In this document: piece after piece, positions 7,642 to 15,844 of the stretch | How positions within the stretch are numbered: position 1 is the first letter of the stretch | Layout: every line of letters starts with the position of its first letter | Assembly: GCA_902775835.1 (NCBI GenBank) | Contig: CACYNZ010000065.1 | Location: forward strand, 1-23,867 | Length of the DNA stretch: 23,867 nt | Source of the DNA: an uncultured Eubacteriales bacterium | GTDB lineage: Bacteria; Bacillota_A; Clostridia; Christensenellales; Aristaeellaceae | Direction of reading: 5' to 3' | Position numbers and translations under genes: made by a program | Notes under the pieces: generated by a model | Seen by the model: only the letters and a program-made list of their open reading frames with translations | The model's database searches: none | Told to the model about the DNA's origin: nothing

Positions 7642-8619
7642 TTAATACTGCATACGCCACATATAACGGCGCACGCTGAGGGGATGGCCCCGGTGATCCG
7701 CCAGCGCGTCGGCATACGTGCGGATCACGGCGCCAAGCACCAGCACGGCGAAATATTCATGCAGATCCTCGTCGATCAGGTGCATATCGAATTCAGCGCA
7801 GTCAATCACATTCAGCTCACGGCTGTACTTGCTGGCGAAGGCTTCTGCCCGATCGTCCAGGGGACGGGTGGGTCCCACATTTTTGAGGAGCAGGAAGGGC
7901 ACGTCGTAATCGGTCACTTCGAAAGGACCATGGAAATATTCGCCGGAATGAATGGCGGCAGAATGAATCCACTGCATTTCCTGCAGCAGGCAGATAGCGA
8001 AGGAATACGCCACGCCGTAGCAGGGGCCGGAAGACATAGTATAGATCAGTGGAGCCCGCTTATACTTGGATCCAAAGGCGTCGGCCCGGCTGGCGAACTT
8101 CTCCTTATTGACCCGGAAGGTTTCATCCAGTGCGTCGCAGGCTTTGACGGCGCGTTCGTACTTTTCACAGGGCTGCAGGGCGTTCAGCACGCCGAACGCC
8201 ACCCGGAACAGCATACCGTTGTTGTGGTTGCCGGCGTCGGTTTCCGGGCCCCATTCATAGGAAACGCCGTGCTGGGTGGCTTCCCAGAGGGGAGATTCAG
8301 TTTTGAAGGCGAAGCTGATGGTCAAGGCGCCCTTCTCTCCAGCCAGGGCAGTGGCCTGCACGGTTTCCGGGGTGTTGCCCGAATGGGAGCAGGAGATCAC
8401 AAGGCTGTTTTTTCCCAGACCCTTCGGGCAGCGATGAACGAATTCATTGGCAGTATATACAAAGGACGGAATGGTGGTTTCCCGGTCAAAGATGTACTGA
8501 ATCGGGTCAAAAATGGCCTTGGACCCGCCGCATGCCACGCAGTATACATTTTCGATTCTGCGGCCACGCACGGCATCGATCGCTTCGTTCAGTTCACGGA
8601 TCTGGTTCTGATTCATCAT
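7642..8619 (-). CDS. frlB: SIS-domain fructosamine-6-phosphate deglycase
   Basis: A 325-residue protein with two sugar-isomerase (SIS) domains: C-S-H-S-G-N-T-P-E-T at 78-87 in the first, and Y-T-M-S-S-G-P-C-Y-G opening the second. Known members cleave fructose-amine 6-phosphates to glucose 6-phosphate plus the free amine (FrlB for fructoselysine, FraB for fructose-asparagine). The two residues I recall as catalytic in Salmonella FraB, E214 and H230, are present here at exactly 214 (Q-E-M-Q-W) and 230 (Y-F-H-G-P-F-E). First gene of the operon; the ATG doublet at 8619 follows AAGGAGG by nine bases. The exact amine is inferred, not shown. Confidence 0.85.
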   Translation of the reverse strand: MMNQNQIRELNEAIDAVRGRRIENVYCVACGGSKAIFDPIQYIFDRETTIPSFVYTANEFVHRCPKGLGKNSLVISCSHSGNTPETVQATALAGEKGALTISFAFKTESPLWEATQHGVSYEWGPETDAGNHNNGMLFRVAFGVLNALQPCEKYERAVKACDALDETFRVNKEKFASRADAFGSKYKRAPLIYTMSSGPCYGVAYSFAICLLQEMQWIHSAAIHSGEYFHGPFEVTDYDVPFLLLKNVGPTRPLDDRAEAFASKYSRELNVIDCAEFDMHLIDEDLHEYFAVLVLGAVIRTYADALADHRGHPLSVRRYMWRMQY

Positions 8620-8656
8620 GTTCTGAATCCTCCTTCTCTCATATAGACGGCAGAAT

Positions 8657-8713
8657 ATGTTGTATTAAGTCGTCTTATATATATACAATACATTATTTTC
8701 TTATATCTGTCAA
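8657..8713 (-). promoter_or_regulatory. frl operon promoter with candidate operator
   Basis: On the minus strand TTGACA (8713-8708, perfect -35) is 17 bases from TATTGT (8690-8685). Immediately downstream, around the expected transcript start, is the near-palindrome TAAGTCGTCTTA (8666-8677) within a longer A/T-rich dyad. This is where a GntR/HutC repressor would sit. The link to FrlR is by position only. Nearby words recur in the promoter of the second sugar module's regulator. Confidence 0.6.
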
Positions 8714-8800
8714 GTAGTATTTGGAAATTTTTTTCAATTATTTTACTTTTTCCTTTCACTGGCAGAAAAACATACGTCAGACGGCTGCACAAACCACATA

Positions 8801-8829
8801 TTGACGGATTCTCTCATTTGCGCTATGCT
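8801..8829 (+). promoter_or_regulatory. promoter of the HAD phosphatase gene
   Basis: TTGACG (8801-8806) and TATGCT (8824-8829) with a 17-base spacer, about 97 bases before the HAD start. The 306-base gap between the divergent genes holds only this and the frl promoter as far as I can see. Confidence 0.55.
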
Positions 8830-8926
8830 ATGCATCGTTCTTTTGCAAATAAAGGATCGGGATGCTTTGTACCCGTGATTTCCCCCGCCGCAACGAAATC
8901 TCTTCGGAAAAAGGAGGAGCTGCCCG

Positions 8927-9628
8927 ATGAAATGGAACCGCACTGCTCCGCTTCCGCCCATCCGGGGTGTGCTGCTTGACATGGACGGCCTTTTGATCGA
9001 TTCCGAGCATATCGCCCAGCAATGCTGCATCCAGGCCGGATATGATCTGGGCTACCCCATCGACCAAACGCTGGCCCGACGCTTTCTGGGCGTCACTCAC
9101 GATGGCTGCGTTCAGATCCTGCAGGACGCCTTTCCCGGTATCGATGCAGAATCGCTTTTCCGCCACAGCCGGGAACTGCTGAAGGCGCAATTTGAAAAAA
9201 GCCTGACCGCAAAGCCCGGCGCCCTGGCACTGCTTATCTATTTGAAGGACGCACATGTCCCCTTTGCCCTGGCTTCTTCTTCCAGCCGGGAACGCACAGA
9301 AAACTGCCTGCGCCTGACGGGCCTGCTAAACTTCTTCCCGGAATCCATACGAATAACCGGGGAAAAAGCGATTCACTCCAAGCCGGCACCTGATCTGTTT
9401 TTGCAGGCCGCCGCATGTCTGAATGTCCCAAGCGCAAATTGCCTGGTGCTGGAGGATTCTGTAAACGGCATTACTGCGGGACGGGCCGCAGGCTGCGTGG
9501 TGTGCATGGTTCCGGATTTGATTCCCTATACCGAATCGCTCCGGTCGCAGTGTGATTTGGTAGCACAGGATCTGGCAGATGTGCTGGCCTGTTTGAAACA
9601 AATGATTCAGCCAATCCGTCTGGCCTGA
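8927..9628 (+). CDS. HAD-IA family phosphatase (beta-phosphoglucomutase-like)
   Basis: A 233-residue haloacid-dehalogenase hydrolase. Motif I is L-D-M-D-G-L-L (nucleophile D18, acid/base D20), motif II the serines at 117-120 (A-S-S-S-S), motif III K152 (S-K-P-A-P-D) and motif IV E176-D177 (L-E-D-S-V-N-G). The cap is the helical insertion after motif I, as in subfamily IA. Such enzymes hydrolyse or isomerise phosphosugars; the precise substrate cannot be read from sequence. It is divergent from the frl operon, which suggests but does not prove a role with sugar phosphates made there. A GGAGGAG ribosome site lies ten bases before the ATG. Confidence 0.8.
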   Translation: MKWNRTAPLPPIRGVLLDMDGLLIDSEHIAQQCCIQAGYDLGYPIDQTLARRFLGVTHDGCVQILQDAFPGIDAESLFRHSRELLKAQFEKSLTAKPGALALLIYLKDAHVPFALASSSSRERTENCLRLTGLLNFFPESIRITGEKAIHSKPAPDLFLQAAACLNVPSANCLVLEDSVNGITAGRAAGCVVCMVPDLIPYTESLRSQCDLVAQDLADVLACLKQMIQPIRLA

Positions 9629-9738
9629 GCTGCTCCGGGAAGGAAGACCATGTAATTTGTTACCGTGCATGTAATGTTGGATCATAAACAAAACCGGAAG
9701 CAGTTTTTTCATGAAACAGCAAAAAAGGAGCGATTGAA

Positions 9739-11727
9739 ATGAAGAAGATCGGTCTGGATACCTTTATGGATTTTCGGATGCTTTCTTCCCTGACCTTTTC
9801 TCCGGACGGCGGGAAGCTGGCCTACGTGCTGACGGGCATCAACCGGGAGAGGAAGGAATATGTCAGCCGCCTGCGCCTGCGTGTCGGAAACGATGACCGT
9901 CCCATGGTCAGCGACGGCAAAATCGGGGAATTCTTTTTTGAGGATGCGGAGCACATCCTGTTTGCCACAGACAAGCGGGACGAGAAGAAAAAGGAAAAGG
10001 ATGAGGAAGAAAAGGGCGCTTCCACGGTGCTGTATCGGTTGCCCCTTACCGGCGGTGAAGCGGAAAAGGCCTATGAGCTTCCGTTGGACGCGGGCGGCTT
10101 CAAGCTGCTGCCAGACGGCAATTTACTGATGACCGGAGAAATCAGCACGGAGAACCCTGATCTGTATCTTCTCACCGGCGACAAAAAGAAGAAAGCGCTG
10201 GAGAAGATCGGCGAAGAAAAGGACTACGAGGTACTGACGGAATCTCCCTTCGTGTTCAACGGCAGGGGACTGATCCAGGGGAAGCGCAGCGCGCTGTTCC
10301 TTTATCACGTGAAAGAAAACAAGCTTCGCCGCCTGACCGCAAAACATATGGACGTGGGCGCCTTCCGCATTCACGGGAAGGACGTTTATTTCAGCGGCGT
10401 CAATTTCCGCAATTGCCGCCCCAATCGGGACTGTCTGTACCGCCTGGATCTGGAAACGGGCAAAACGGAGCAAGTGCTGGGACCCCGCCTGCTGATTTAT
10501 GCCATCGAGTTCATCGGGGACACACTGGTGGTGATCGGTGCGGACGGCAAGCGCTTCGGAGACAATGAAAACCCCTGCTTCTATACCCTTGAGCCTCAAT
10601 CAAAGGCACTGAAACTCCTTTGTGAAGCGGATGAAAGCCTGGGCAACGCCATGCTGACCGACGTGGAATACGGCGCTTCCCGCTTCACCAAGGCAGCAGG
10701 TGATCATCTTTATTTCCCGGCGCTGGATCGGGACGGCTGCAAGCTGAAGCGCATCGGCCTGGACGGCAAGATCGAAACCGTCGTCTCCACGGATGGCATC
10801 CTCAGCGATTATGACGTGCATGACGGCAATATCTTTTTTGCAGGCATGCTGGACATGAAGCTCCCGGAGCTCTACCAGACGGAAAAGGACGGCAATCACT
10901 GTCTGACCACGTGGAACGATGATGTGCTGAAGGACACCTACGTGGCCCAACCCCAGCCGATCAGGGCAGAACTGGACGGCGAGGAGATCGACGGCTGGGT
11001 ATTGCTGCCGGAGAATTATGACCCCAGGAAAAAGTATCCCGCCGTGCTGGATATTCACGGTGGGCCCAAGTGCGCCTACGGCCCGGTGTTCTTCCATGAA
11101 ATGCAGGCCTGGGCGGCGAAGGGATACATCGTGTTCTTCTGCAACCCCCATGGCTCGGACGGTAGAGGGAACGCCTTCTCTTATCTGGACCTGCAATGGG
11201 GCAGCATTGATTACCGCCAGATCATGGCCTTCACGGACAAGGTGCTGGAAACCTATCCAGCCATTGACACCAAGCGGCTGTGCTGCACAGGCGGCTCCTA
11301 CGGCGGGTACATGAGCAATTGGATTTTAGGGCACACAGACCGCTTCTGCTGCATTGCCACCCAGCGCAGCATTGCCAACTGGGTGTCCATGTACGGCATC
11401 AGCGACATCCCGCCCATCTCCAACTTTGAGGTATGCAGCGCCGATCCCTATTCCGAAAAGGGCTTCGCGGAGATGTGGGATGTATCCCCGCTGAAGTACG
11501 TGCGGAAAGCCAAAACGCCCACCCTCATTATCCACAGCGAGGAGGATCACCGCTGCCCCATCGCCGAGGGCTATCAGCTGTATACCGCCCTGGTGTACCT
11601 GCGCGTCCCGGCCCGGATGGTGGTGTTCCACGGCGAAAATCACGAACTTTCCCGCACCGGCAAACCGGCCCACCGCCTCCGCCGCCTGGAGGAAATCACC
11701 AGCTGGTTTGACAAGTATACATCCTGA
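9739..11727 (+). CDS. S9 family prolyl-oligopeptidase-like serine peptidase
   Basis: A 662-residue peptidase with an N-terminal beta-propeller-like region (~1-400, with S-P-D-G-G-K-L-A-Y-V blades of the TolB/WD40-like type) and a C-terminal alpha/beta hydrolase (~420-660). The nucleophile is S520 in G-G-S-Y-G-G-Y. The likely partners are D603 (E-E-D-H-R-C) and H635 (G-E-N-H-E-L-S). D-I-H-G-G-P begins the hydrolase core. There is no signal peptide, so it should act in the cytoplasm on short peptides, typically as an acylaminoacyl- or dipeptidyl-type peptidase. It follows the HAD gene by 110 bases, and AAAAAGGAG precedes the ATG. A charged stretch at 81-93 is an oddity of this copy. Confidence 0.85.
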   Translation: MKKIGLDTFMDFRMLSSLTFSPDGGKLAYVLTGINRERKEYVSRLRLRVGNDDRPMVSDGKIGEFFFEDAEHILFATDKRDEKKKEKDEEEKGASTVLYRLPLTGGEAEKAYELPLDAGGFKLLPDGNLLMTGEISTENPDLYLLTGDKKKKALEKIGEEKDYEVLTESPFVFNGRGLIQGKRSALFLYHVKENKLRRLTAKHMDVGAFRIHGKDVYFSGVNFRNCRPNRDCLYRLDLETGKTEQVLGPRLLIYAIEFIGDTLVVIGADGKRFGDNENPCFYTLEPQSKALKLLCEADESLGNAMLTDVEYGASRFTKAAGDHLYFPALDRDGCKLKRIGLDGKIETVVSTDGILSDYDVHDGNIFFAGMLDMKLPELYQTEKDGNHCLTTWNDDVLKDTYVAQPQPIRAELDGEEIDGWVLLPENYDPRKKYPAVLDIHGGPKCAYGPVFFHEMQAWAAKGYIVFFCNPHGSDGRGNAFSYLDLQWGSIDYRQIMAFTDKVLETYPAIDTKRLCCTGGSYGGYMSNWILGHTDRFCCIATQRSIANWVSMYGISDIPPISNFEVCSADPYSEKGFAEMWDVSPLKYVRKAKTPTLIIHSEEDHRCPIAEGYQLYTALVYLRVPARMVVFHGENHELSRTGKPAHRLRRLEEITSWFDKYTS

Positions 11728-11765
11728 TTTATCATGATGATGATACTGTGAGGAGGGTTGAAAAC

Positions 11766-11897
11766 ATGATCAAAAAGAAAATCGATGCGATGGCGAAAGC
11801 TAGCGAAATCACGGAAGCGCTGAAGAAGGGCGTTTTTCTGACCACGAGGGTCGGCAACAAGGTAAACTCTATGGTCATTGAATGGGGGCACATGTAA
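11766..11897 (+). pseudogene. truncated flavin reductase-like gene (first 43 residues)
   Basis: GAGGAGGG precedes an ATG at 11766. The 43 residues include K-G-V-F-L-T-T-R-V-G-N-K-V-N-S-M-V and W-G-H-M, resembling the N-terminal strand region of flavin reductase-like (FMN-binding) proteins, which continue for about 150 more residues. Here the frame stops abruptly at the point where a tnpV fragment begins on the other strand. The gene lies 38 bases after the peptidase and was probably its operon partner before being cut. Confidence 0.6.
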
Positions 11898-11945
11898 GGT
11901 GTAGTGAATGCCATTCTCGATGATTTCTTTCTTCAGATTTGTCAA
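11889..11945 (-). pseudogene. tnpV N-terminal fragment
   Basis: From a TTG at 11945 the residues T-N-L-K-K-E-I-I-E-N-G-I-H-Y-T-L-H match the start of the intact TnpV at 873 (K-E-L-T-E-N-G-I-H-Y-T-L-H). The match stops at the flavin-reductase junction. A GGGGGG ribosome-like run precedes it. Open reading upstream to about 12069 may be the end of a preceding element gene, unrecognised. Confidence 0.65.
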
Positions 11946-12089
11946 GGTGATGCCCCCCTTCGCTTTGTTTCTTGATCAGTGTGCTTTCTTCCTCCCACCA
12001 AAGCAAAAAGAACGATGCCCTCCCACGTACGCAGAAGAGCATCCGAGGCTGTGTTAACGTAAAAAACACATCGTAAGAATCACCAAATG

Positions 12090-12134
12090 AAAAAAGGCCC
12101 TCATCTCGACGCTGTTGTCGGAATGAGGGCCTTT
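12090..12134 (-). terminator. strong intrinsic terminator of the SH3 gene remnant
   Basis: AAAGGCCCTCAT (12093-12104) pairs exactly with ATGAGGGCCTTT (12123-12134), with an inner CGAC/GTCG pair. On the minus strand six T residues follow. It lies six bases after the SH3-domain stop, which shows the remnant's original direction. Confidence 0.85.
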
Positions 12135-12139
12135 ATCAA

Positions 12140-12310
12140 TTATCCATGTGTTATTTCACTGTATTCACCGGAAACCCATCCCACCTGACTTCCGATCTTG
12201 ACTGCTTGCCAGCCATTAAGGGCAGAGGCAACATATTCCAGTATGGTACCGGGAACGACGGTAGTAATCCGACTGTAGCTTGTGCTATTCCCCGTTCGTA
12301 TAGGAGCTTC
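12140..12310 (-). pseudogene. C-terminal bacterial SH3 domain remnant
   Basis: The last ~54 codons read as a bacterial SH3 domain: I-R-T-G-N-S-T-S-Y-S, then G-T-I-L-E-Y-V, L-N-G-W-Q-A-V-K-I and G-W-V-S-G-E-Y. Such domains end peptidoglycan hydrolases (NlpC/P60, amidases) and bind cell wall. The upstream part of the frame, antisense to the start of the MFS gene, does not look like protein. The catalytic part has therefore been lost. Confidence 0.6.
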
Positions 12311-12446
12311 GGCTCGACAACTCGGAATTGGTGGGCATATGACAGACTGCGGGGCGTATTCTACCACCAGCATCGTTGCAGGGCTTATACAGCTTCGGAC
12401 CGTACCCGCCAATATGAGAATTCCGGACGAAAGAGACTGAAAGAAC

Positions 12447-13619
12447 ATGAGCACACTATTGCTGATCGTTATCTACGCGGCCTTCATTGGCCTTGGCCTG
12501 CCGGACTCTCTTTTCGGCACTGCCTGGCCGGCCATCTACACGGATTTTCATCTGCCTATCGCTTATGGAAGCTTTGTCAGCGTCACCGTAGCCTGTGGCA
12601 CGATCATCTCCAGTCTCATGAGTACCCGCCTGATCAAGCGCTTCGGTACCAGCAAAGTCGCAGCATTCAGTACGCTGCTCACAGCGGTGGCACTGCTGGG
12701 GTTCGCCTTTGTGCCGAATATCTGGTTCATGGTACTTCTGGCTGTGCCTCTCGGGATCGGTGCCGGCAGCATCGATGTGGGGCTGAACAATTATGTGGCG
12801 CTGCACTATTCCGCCACAGTGATGAGCTTCTTGCACTGTTTCTATGGCATTGGCGTTTCCATCAGCCCGTACATTCTTTCTCTGGTGATCAGCGGGGAAG
12901 GCGGATGGCGAAGGGGCTACCTGATTGCGGCAGCCATACAGACCGGCATTACTGTTTTGCTGTTTGTTACCCTTCCTGTCTGGAAGATAGCACATCCAGA
13001 GCGTCTGTCAGAGGAAGCGGAGGACATGAAGGTGCTCTCCCTGAAGGAGGCGCTTTCCACCCCCGGCGTCCGCTCTATGTGCAGCCTTTTCTTTGCTTCC
13101 TGCGCGATCGAATGCAGCTGCAGCGGGTGGGGCAGTACCTTTCTTGTGGAACACCGGCATCTGACAACGGAACAGGCGGCCCGGGTGATCCTGCTGTACT
13201 TTGTCGGCATGGCAGTGGGCAGATTCCTGTCCGGGGTGCTGGCTGCGAAGCTGCACAGCTGGAAGATTGTCAAAATAGGCCTGATCGTTCTCGGCGCAGC
13301 CGTGATTCTGTTGTCCATCCCGGGTTCGGGAATCCTCTATGCCCTTGCATTTTTCCTGGTGGGATTGGGGAACGGCCCGATGAACCCGAATTTCAACTAT
13401 CTTACGCCTGAAAGCTTTGGAAAAGATGTCTCCCAATCCATCATCAGTGTGCAAATGGCCTTTTCCTATGTTGGAATCATGCTCGGACCGATGCTCTGCG
13501 GACTGATCGGGCAGGCATGGGGCATGTTCATTTTCCCGCCGTATCTGCTGCTGCTTTATGCGGCCATGGCTGTGATCACCTGGCGGGTTAAAAGGGTTAA
13601 AAAAATTTTGAGAAATTGA
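12447..13619 (+). CDS. MFS transporter, sugar/FHS-like
   Basis: A 390-residue, very hydrophobic protein with about twelve membrane segments. The first begins at residue 4 with G-L-G-L-P-D-S-L-F-G, a pattern I associate with a sugar-type branch of the major facilitator superfamily. The loop after segment 2 holds L-I-K-R-F-G-T, the usual charged MFS loop, and the middle loop (~185-205) is hydrophilic. Length and ends look complete. The ribosome site is weak (GAAAGAGACTGAAAG). The gene sits between two scars, with no partner genes and no clear terminator, so its substrate is unknown. Confidence 0.78.
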   Translation: MSTLLLIVIYAAFIGLGLPDSLFGTAWPAIYTDFHLPIAYGSFVSVTVACGTIISSLMSTRLIKRFGTSKVAAFSTLLTAVALLGFAFVPNIWFMVLLAVPLGIGAGSIDVGLNNYVALHYSATVMSFLHCFYGIGVSISPYILSLVISGEGGWRRGYLIAAAIQTGITVLLFVTLPVWKIAHPERLSEEAEDMKVLSLKEALSTPGVRSMCSLFFASCAIECSCSGWGSTFLVEHRHLTTEQAARVILLYFVGMAVGRFLSGVLAAKLHSWKIVKIGLIVLGAAVILLSIPGSGILYALAFFLVGLGNGPMNPNFNYLTPESFGKDVSQSIISVQMAFSYVGIMLGPMLCGLIGQAWGMFIFPPYLLLLYAAMAVITWRVKRVKKILRN

Positions 13620-13690
13620 AACCAGATCTGTTATTCTGACTATTCCAGTTTTTCGATCTGCATCATCCCGGTTTCACCCCCGGCCAGACT

Positions 13691-14060
13691 TCATCTGATC
13701 CAATACGAACTGCTTACCTTTTTTTCTTCCTGCTGGGCGACCCGGTCGGTGATCCGCTTGTCGTCGCAAATAGAGAGGAAGACGCGGTACAGGTTATACT
13801 CGATCACGTGACAGTTTGATGATGGTTTTCTTGATGCTTTACAATAGTACTGGTTATGATTCGATTTGTAGATGAAAGTAGATAAAAACTGGATCATATG
13901 CAACATGTTTGTTGTATCAACTGGTAGAAAAAGAGAGGCAGAAGAATTATACTTACTATTCCCGTGATGACCGATGAGTGCCACGTCCATAATCAAATGG
14001 CGAGGGTCATCCAGTTGACGTTTTCCCTTTTGAGTTTCTCGATATATAAAGTTATTGAAG
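13691..14060 (-). pseudogene. degraded coding fragments of unknown origin
   Basis: Two protein-like stretches survive on the minus strand. At ~14000-13945 the frame reads D-P-R-H-L-I-M-D-V-A-L-I-G-H-H-G-N, with open reading upstream to about 14040. At ~13805-13715 it reads Y-N-L-Y-R-V-F-L-S-I-C-D-D-K-R-I followed by T-D-R-V-A-Q-Q-E. Between them the sequence is A/T-rich and not protein-like. I cannot name a family. The pattern suggests remnants of one or two mobile-element genes. Confidence 0.3.
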
Positions 14061-14099
14061 AAAGCAAAATATAGATATATAAATGTTAAGAAATTTAGA

Positions 14100-14128
14100 T
14101 TGAGGCAGTTGCCATTTTTCGATATAAT
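14100..14128 (+). promoter_or_regulatory. orphan promoter-like sequence
   Basis: TTGAGG (14100-14105) and a perfect TATAAT (14123-14128) are exactly 17 bases apart. No plus-strand gene follows, only a short open tail reading S-Y-A-A-K-Y-G-L-A-G-K-A before a stop. The gap 13620-14250 otherwise holds only the degraded fragments. Confidence 0.35.
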
Positions 14129-14250
14129 GAATATTGTTTCAATAGCTCAGAAGAAAGCAGCTATGCGGCAAAATACGGTTTAGCTGGGAAAGCATAATTT
14201 GCTCAGGCGCATGTGGCAATACACTGGGAATATCGTCAGTACATACATAA

Positions 14251-14469
14251 TCAATTATTACCTTTTACACTTTCGATGATCAGCTCTGCCGATCCGTCTT
14301 CAAGCGAATTATATACATCATAATGAATGTGACTCCCCGGCGTTTCCTCCGCAAGCGCATGAAGTTGGGCAGCCAGCAAGAGCAAGCCTTCTTTATTGGC
14401 AGAGATAGCCACAGTTTTCTTGTCGATACTTACGCGGATTTCATATCCGTCCACCCATTCGATTTTCAT
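14251..14469 (-). CDS. small Imm32-like immunity protein (orphan)
   Basis: A 72-residue protein with an N-terminal beta region, then I-S-A-N-K-E-G-L-L-L-L-A, L-H-A-L-A-E-E-T-P-G-S-H-I-H and L-E-D-G-S-A-E-L-I-I. This resembles what I know of the Imm32 immunity family of polymorphic-toxin systems, though small proteins of this type are also found without toxins. No toxin gene is adjacent. A GGGGG run four bases before the ATG may serve as ribosome site. The family call is from motif memory only. Confidence 0.5.
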   Translation of the reverse strand: MKIEWVDGYEIRVSIDKKTVAISANKEGLLLLAAQLHALAEETPGSHIHYDVYNSLEDGSAELIIESVKGNN

Positions 14470-14637
14470 AATCCCCCATTCCTATCTTCTCCGTCAGATC
14501 ATTCAGCGATTTTTCATAGGTGTTGTTTCATCATCCTCTTGTGAAATCGGTTTAAGCGATTGTGCGATCTTCTGCGTTGCGTTGTAAGGCGTTTTCATTC
14601 GGAAAAACGGGAACAGGCCCACAGGAAAAAGAAAATG

Positions 14638-14725
14638 CGATGCGTCGCATCGTACAGAAAGCCCGCCTTGTGGCTTTCATCCCACCCTATCAGAGGGGCG
14701 GGATGATGCGCACAGGGCGGGCTTT
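14638..14725. terminator. palindrome and long bipartite stem-loop
   Basis: CGATGCGTCGCATCG (14638-14652) is a perfect 15-base palindrome about a central T. Next, AAAGCCCGCCTTGTG (14658-14672) pairs with CACAGGGCGGGCTTT (14711-14725) with one wobble, plus an inner CATCCC/GGGATG stem. On the plus strand the stem ends in TTTTT. On the minus strand, downstream of the second deglycase, the tail is only TTTCTGT. Probably a bidirectional terminator in an otherwise empty 320-base gap (14470-14789). Confidence 0.55.
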
Positions 14726-14789
14726 TTCGGAGCCGTTCTTTTGAACCGCTCCGTTTCAGGGGGCTTTATGCGGCAGCCCCGCCGGGGGA

Positions 14790-15776
14790 TCAATAGGTCA
14801 GCTTCCGATAATACCGGCGGATCTCCAGCGGGTGCTTCCCTTCCTCCTCCAGATGCACGCTGATGCGGCTGGTGACAGCGCCGAGGATGAAGGGGGCGAA
14901 CAGCCCGCGATAGGCGGGATCCAGGCCGGACAGCGCATAATCGGCGGTGTCGAACACGGTCACGTTGCGGCATACCCGGCGCAGGAAGCGTTCGGCGCGC
15001 TCCATTTGAGGGCGCGTGGCGTCCTCGCCCACAAAGAGCAGCACATTGGTATCCCGATCGATGACCTCCAGCGTGCCATGGAACAGATCGCCGGCGGAAA
15101 TGGATTTGGTGCGCATCCATTGCATTTCTTCCATGATGCACATTCCGTAAGAATACGTGGCGCCCCACAAATTGCCGCTGCCCACCAGATACTGGATGGC
15201 GTCGTCCCGGTGCGCCTTGGCATAAGCGGCGCACTTTTCATCGGCCTGCTCGGAAACCTTGGGAAGAAGGGCGGGAAGCTTCTCCAGGTTTTCGATCATG
15301 CCGTTGAACTGCGGGAACTCGCCCCGATCGTAAGCCAGCCGGAAAAGAAAGGTATAGAATCGGTAATGGCTGGCGCCTGCGATGGAATACGTGGCGTTTT
15401 CGGCAATCGGGGTGCCGGGCGTTTCCACAAAGGCCACCACGCGCGCACCGGCCTGACGGGCCTTTTTGACGGCTTCCAGGATTTCCGGCGTGTCACCGGA
15501 AGCGGAACTGACTATCACCACCGACCGATCGCTGAACCGGCGGTTGCCCTGGGTGTTGAAATCCGCCGCATGCTCTGCGTAGTAGGGCAAAGCGGTATAG
15601 GCGCGCAGATTGGCGTCCATGATCATGGCGTAGGTGATGGTTCCGCCCACGCCGATAAAGAACAGATTGGTATAGCCTTCCGCATGGATCTGATCCGCCA
15701 GCGCAATGAGCTGATCCTTGTCCGCCAGGTTGGCCCGGGCTTCCCGTTCCATTCGTTCCGCATCGAATTTCAGCAT
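14790..15776 (-). CDS. second SIS-domain fructosamine-6-phosphate deglycase-like protein
   Basis: A 328-residue paralogue of FrlB. I set the start at the ATG at 15776, eight bases after AAGGAGG; the frame stays open for 42 more codons, but these overlap a terminator. It has two SIS domains (S-S-A-S-G-D-T-P-E-I at ~90-99; V-G-S-G-N-L-W-G at ~198-205). The Glu/His pair proposed as catalytic in FraB is kept with the same 16-residue spacing: E217 (E-E-M-Q-W) and H233 (L-F-H-G-T-L-E). The end H-P-L-E-I-R-R-Y-Y matches the FrlB end H-P-L-S-V-R-R-Y-M. It should cleave a phosphorylated Amadori compound, perhaps a different one, since its neighbours are an AraC regulator and a separate importer and it has no kinase of its own. 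Confidence 0.78.
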   Translation of the reverse strand: MLKFDAERMEREARANLADKDQLIALADQIHAEGYTNLFFIGVGGTITYAMIMDANLRAYTALPYYAEHAADFNTQGNRRFSDRSVVIVSSASGDTPEILEAVKKARQAGARVVAFVETPGTPIAENATYSIAGASHYRFYTFLFRLAYDRGEFPQFNGMIENLEKLPALLPKVSEQADEKCAAYAKAHRDDAIQYLVGSGNLWGATYSYGMCIMEEMQWMRTKSISAGDLFHGTLEVIDRDTNVLLFVGEDATRPQMERAERFLRRVCRNVTVFDTADYALSGLDPAYRGLFAPFILGAVTSRISVHLEEEGKHPLEIRRYYRKLTY

Positions 15777-15844
15777 GATGATTTCCTCCTTGCGTTTTCC
15801 GTTCTGTGGGAGCATTGCTTTATCTCCGTAAAAAATTATATAAA

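Noticed and set aside
8657..8713. Riboswitch in the frl leader
   Set aside because: The leader is short and A/T-rich with no stable fold; a repressor site near the transcript start explains it better.
12146..13411. 421-codon plus-strand frame overlapping the MFS gene
   Set aside because: The other plus frame (12447-13619) encodes twelve membrane segments; this one is a frame-shifted shadow.
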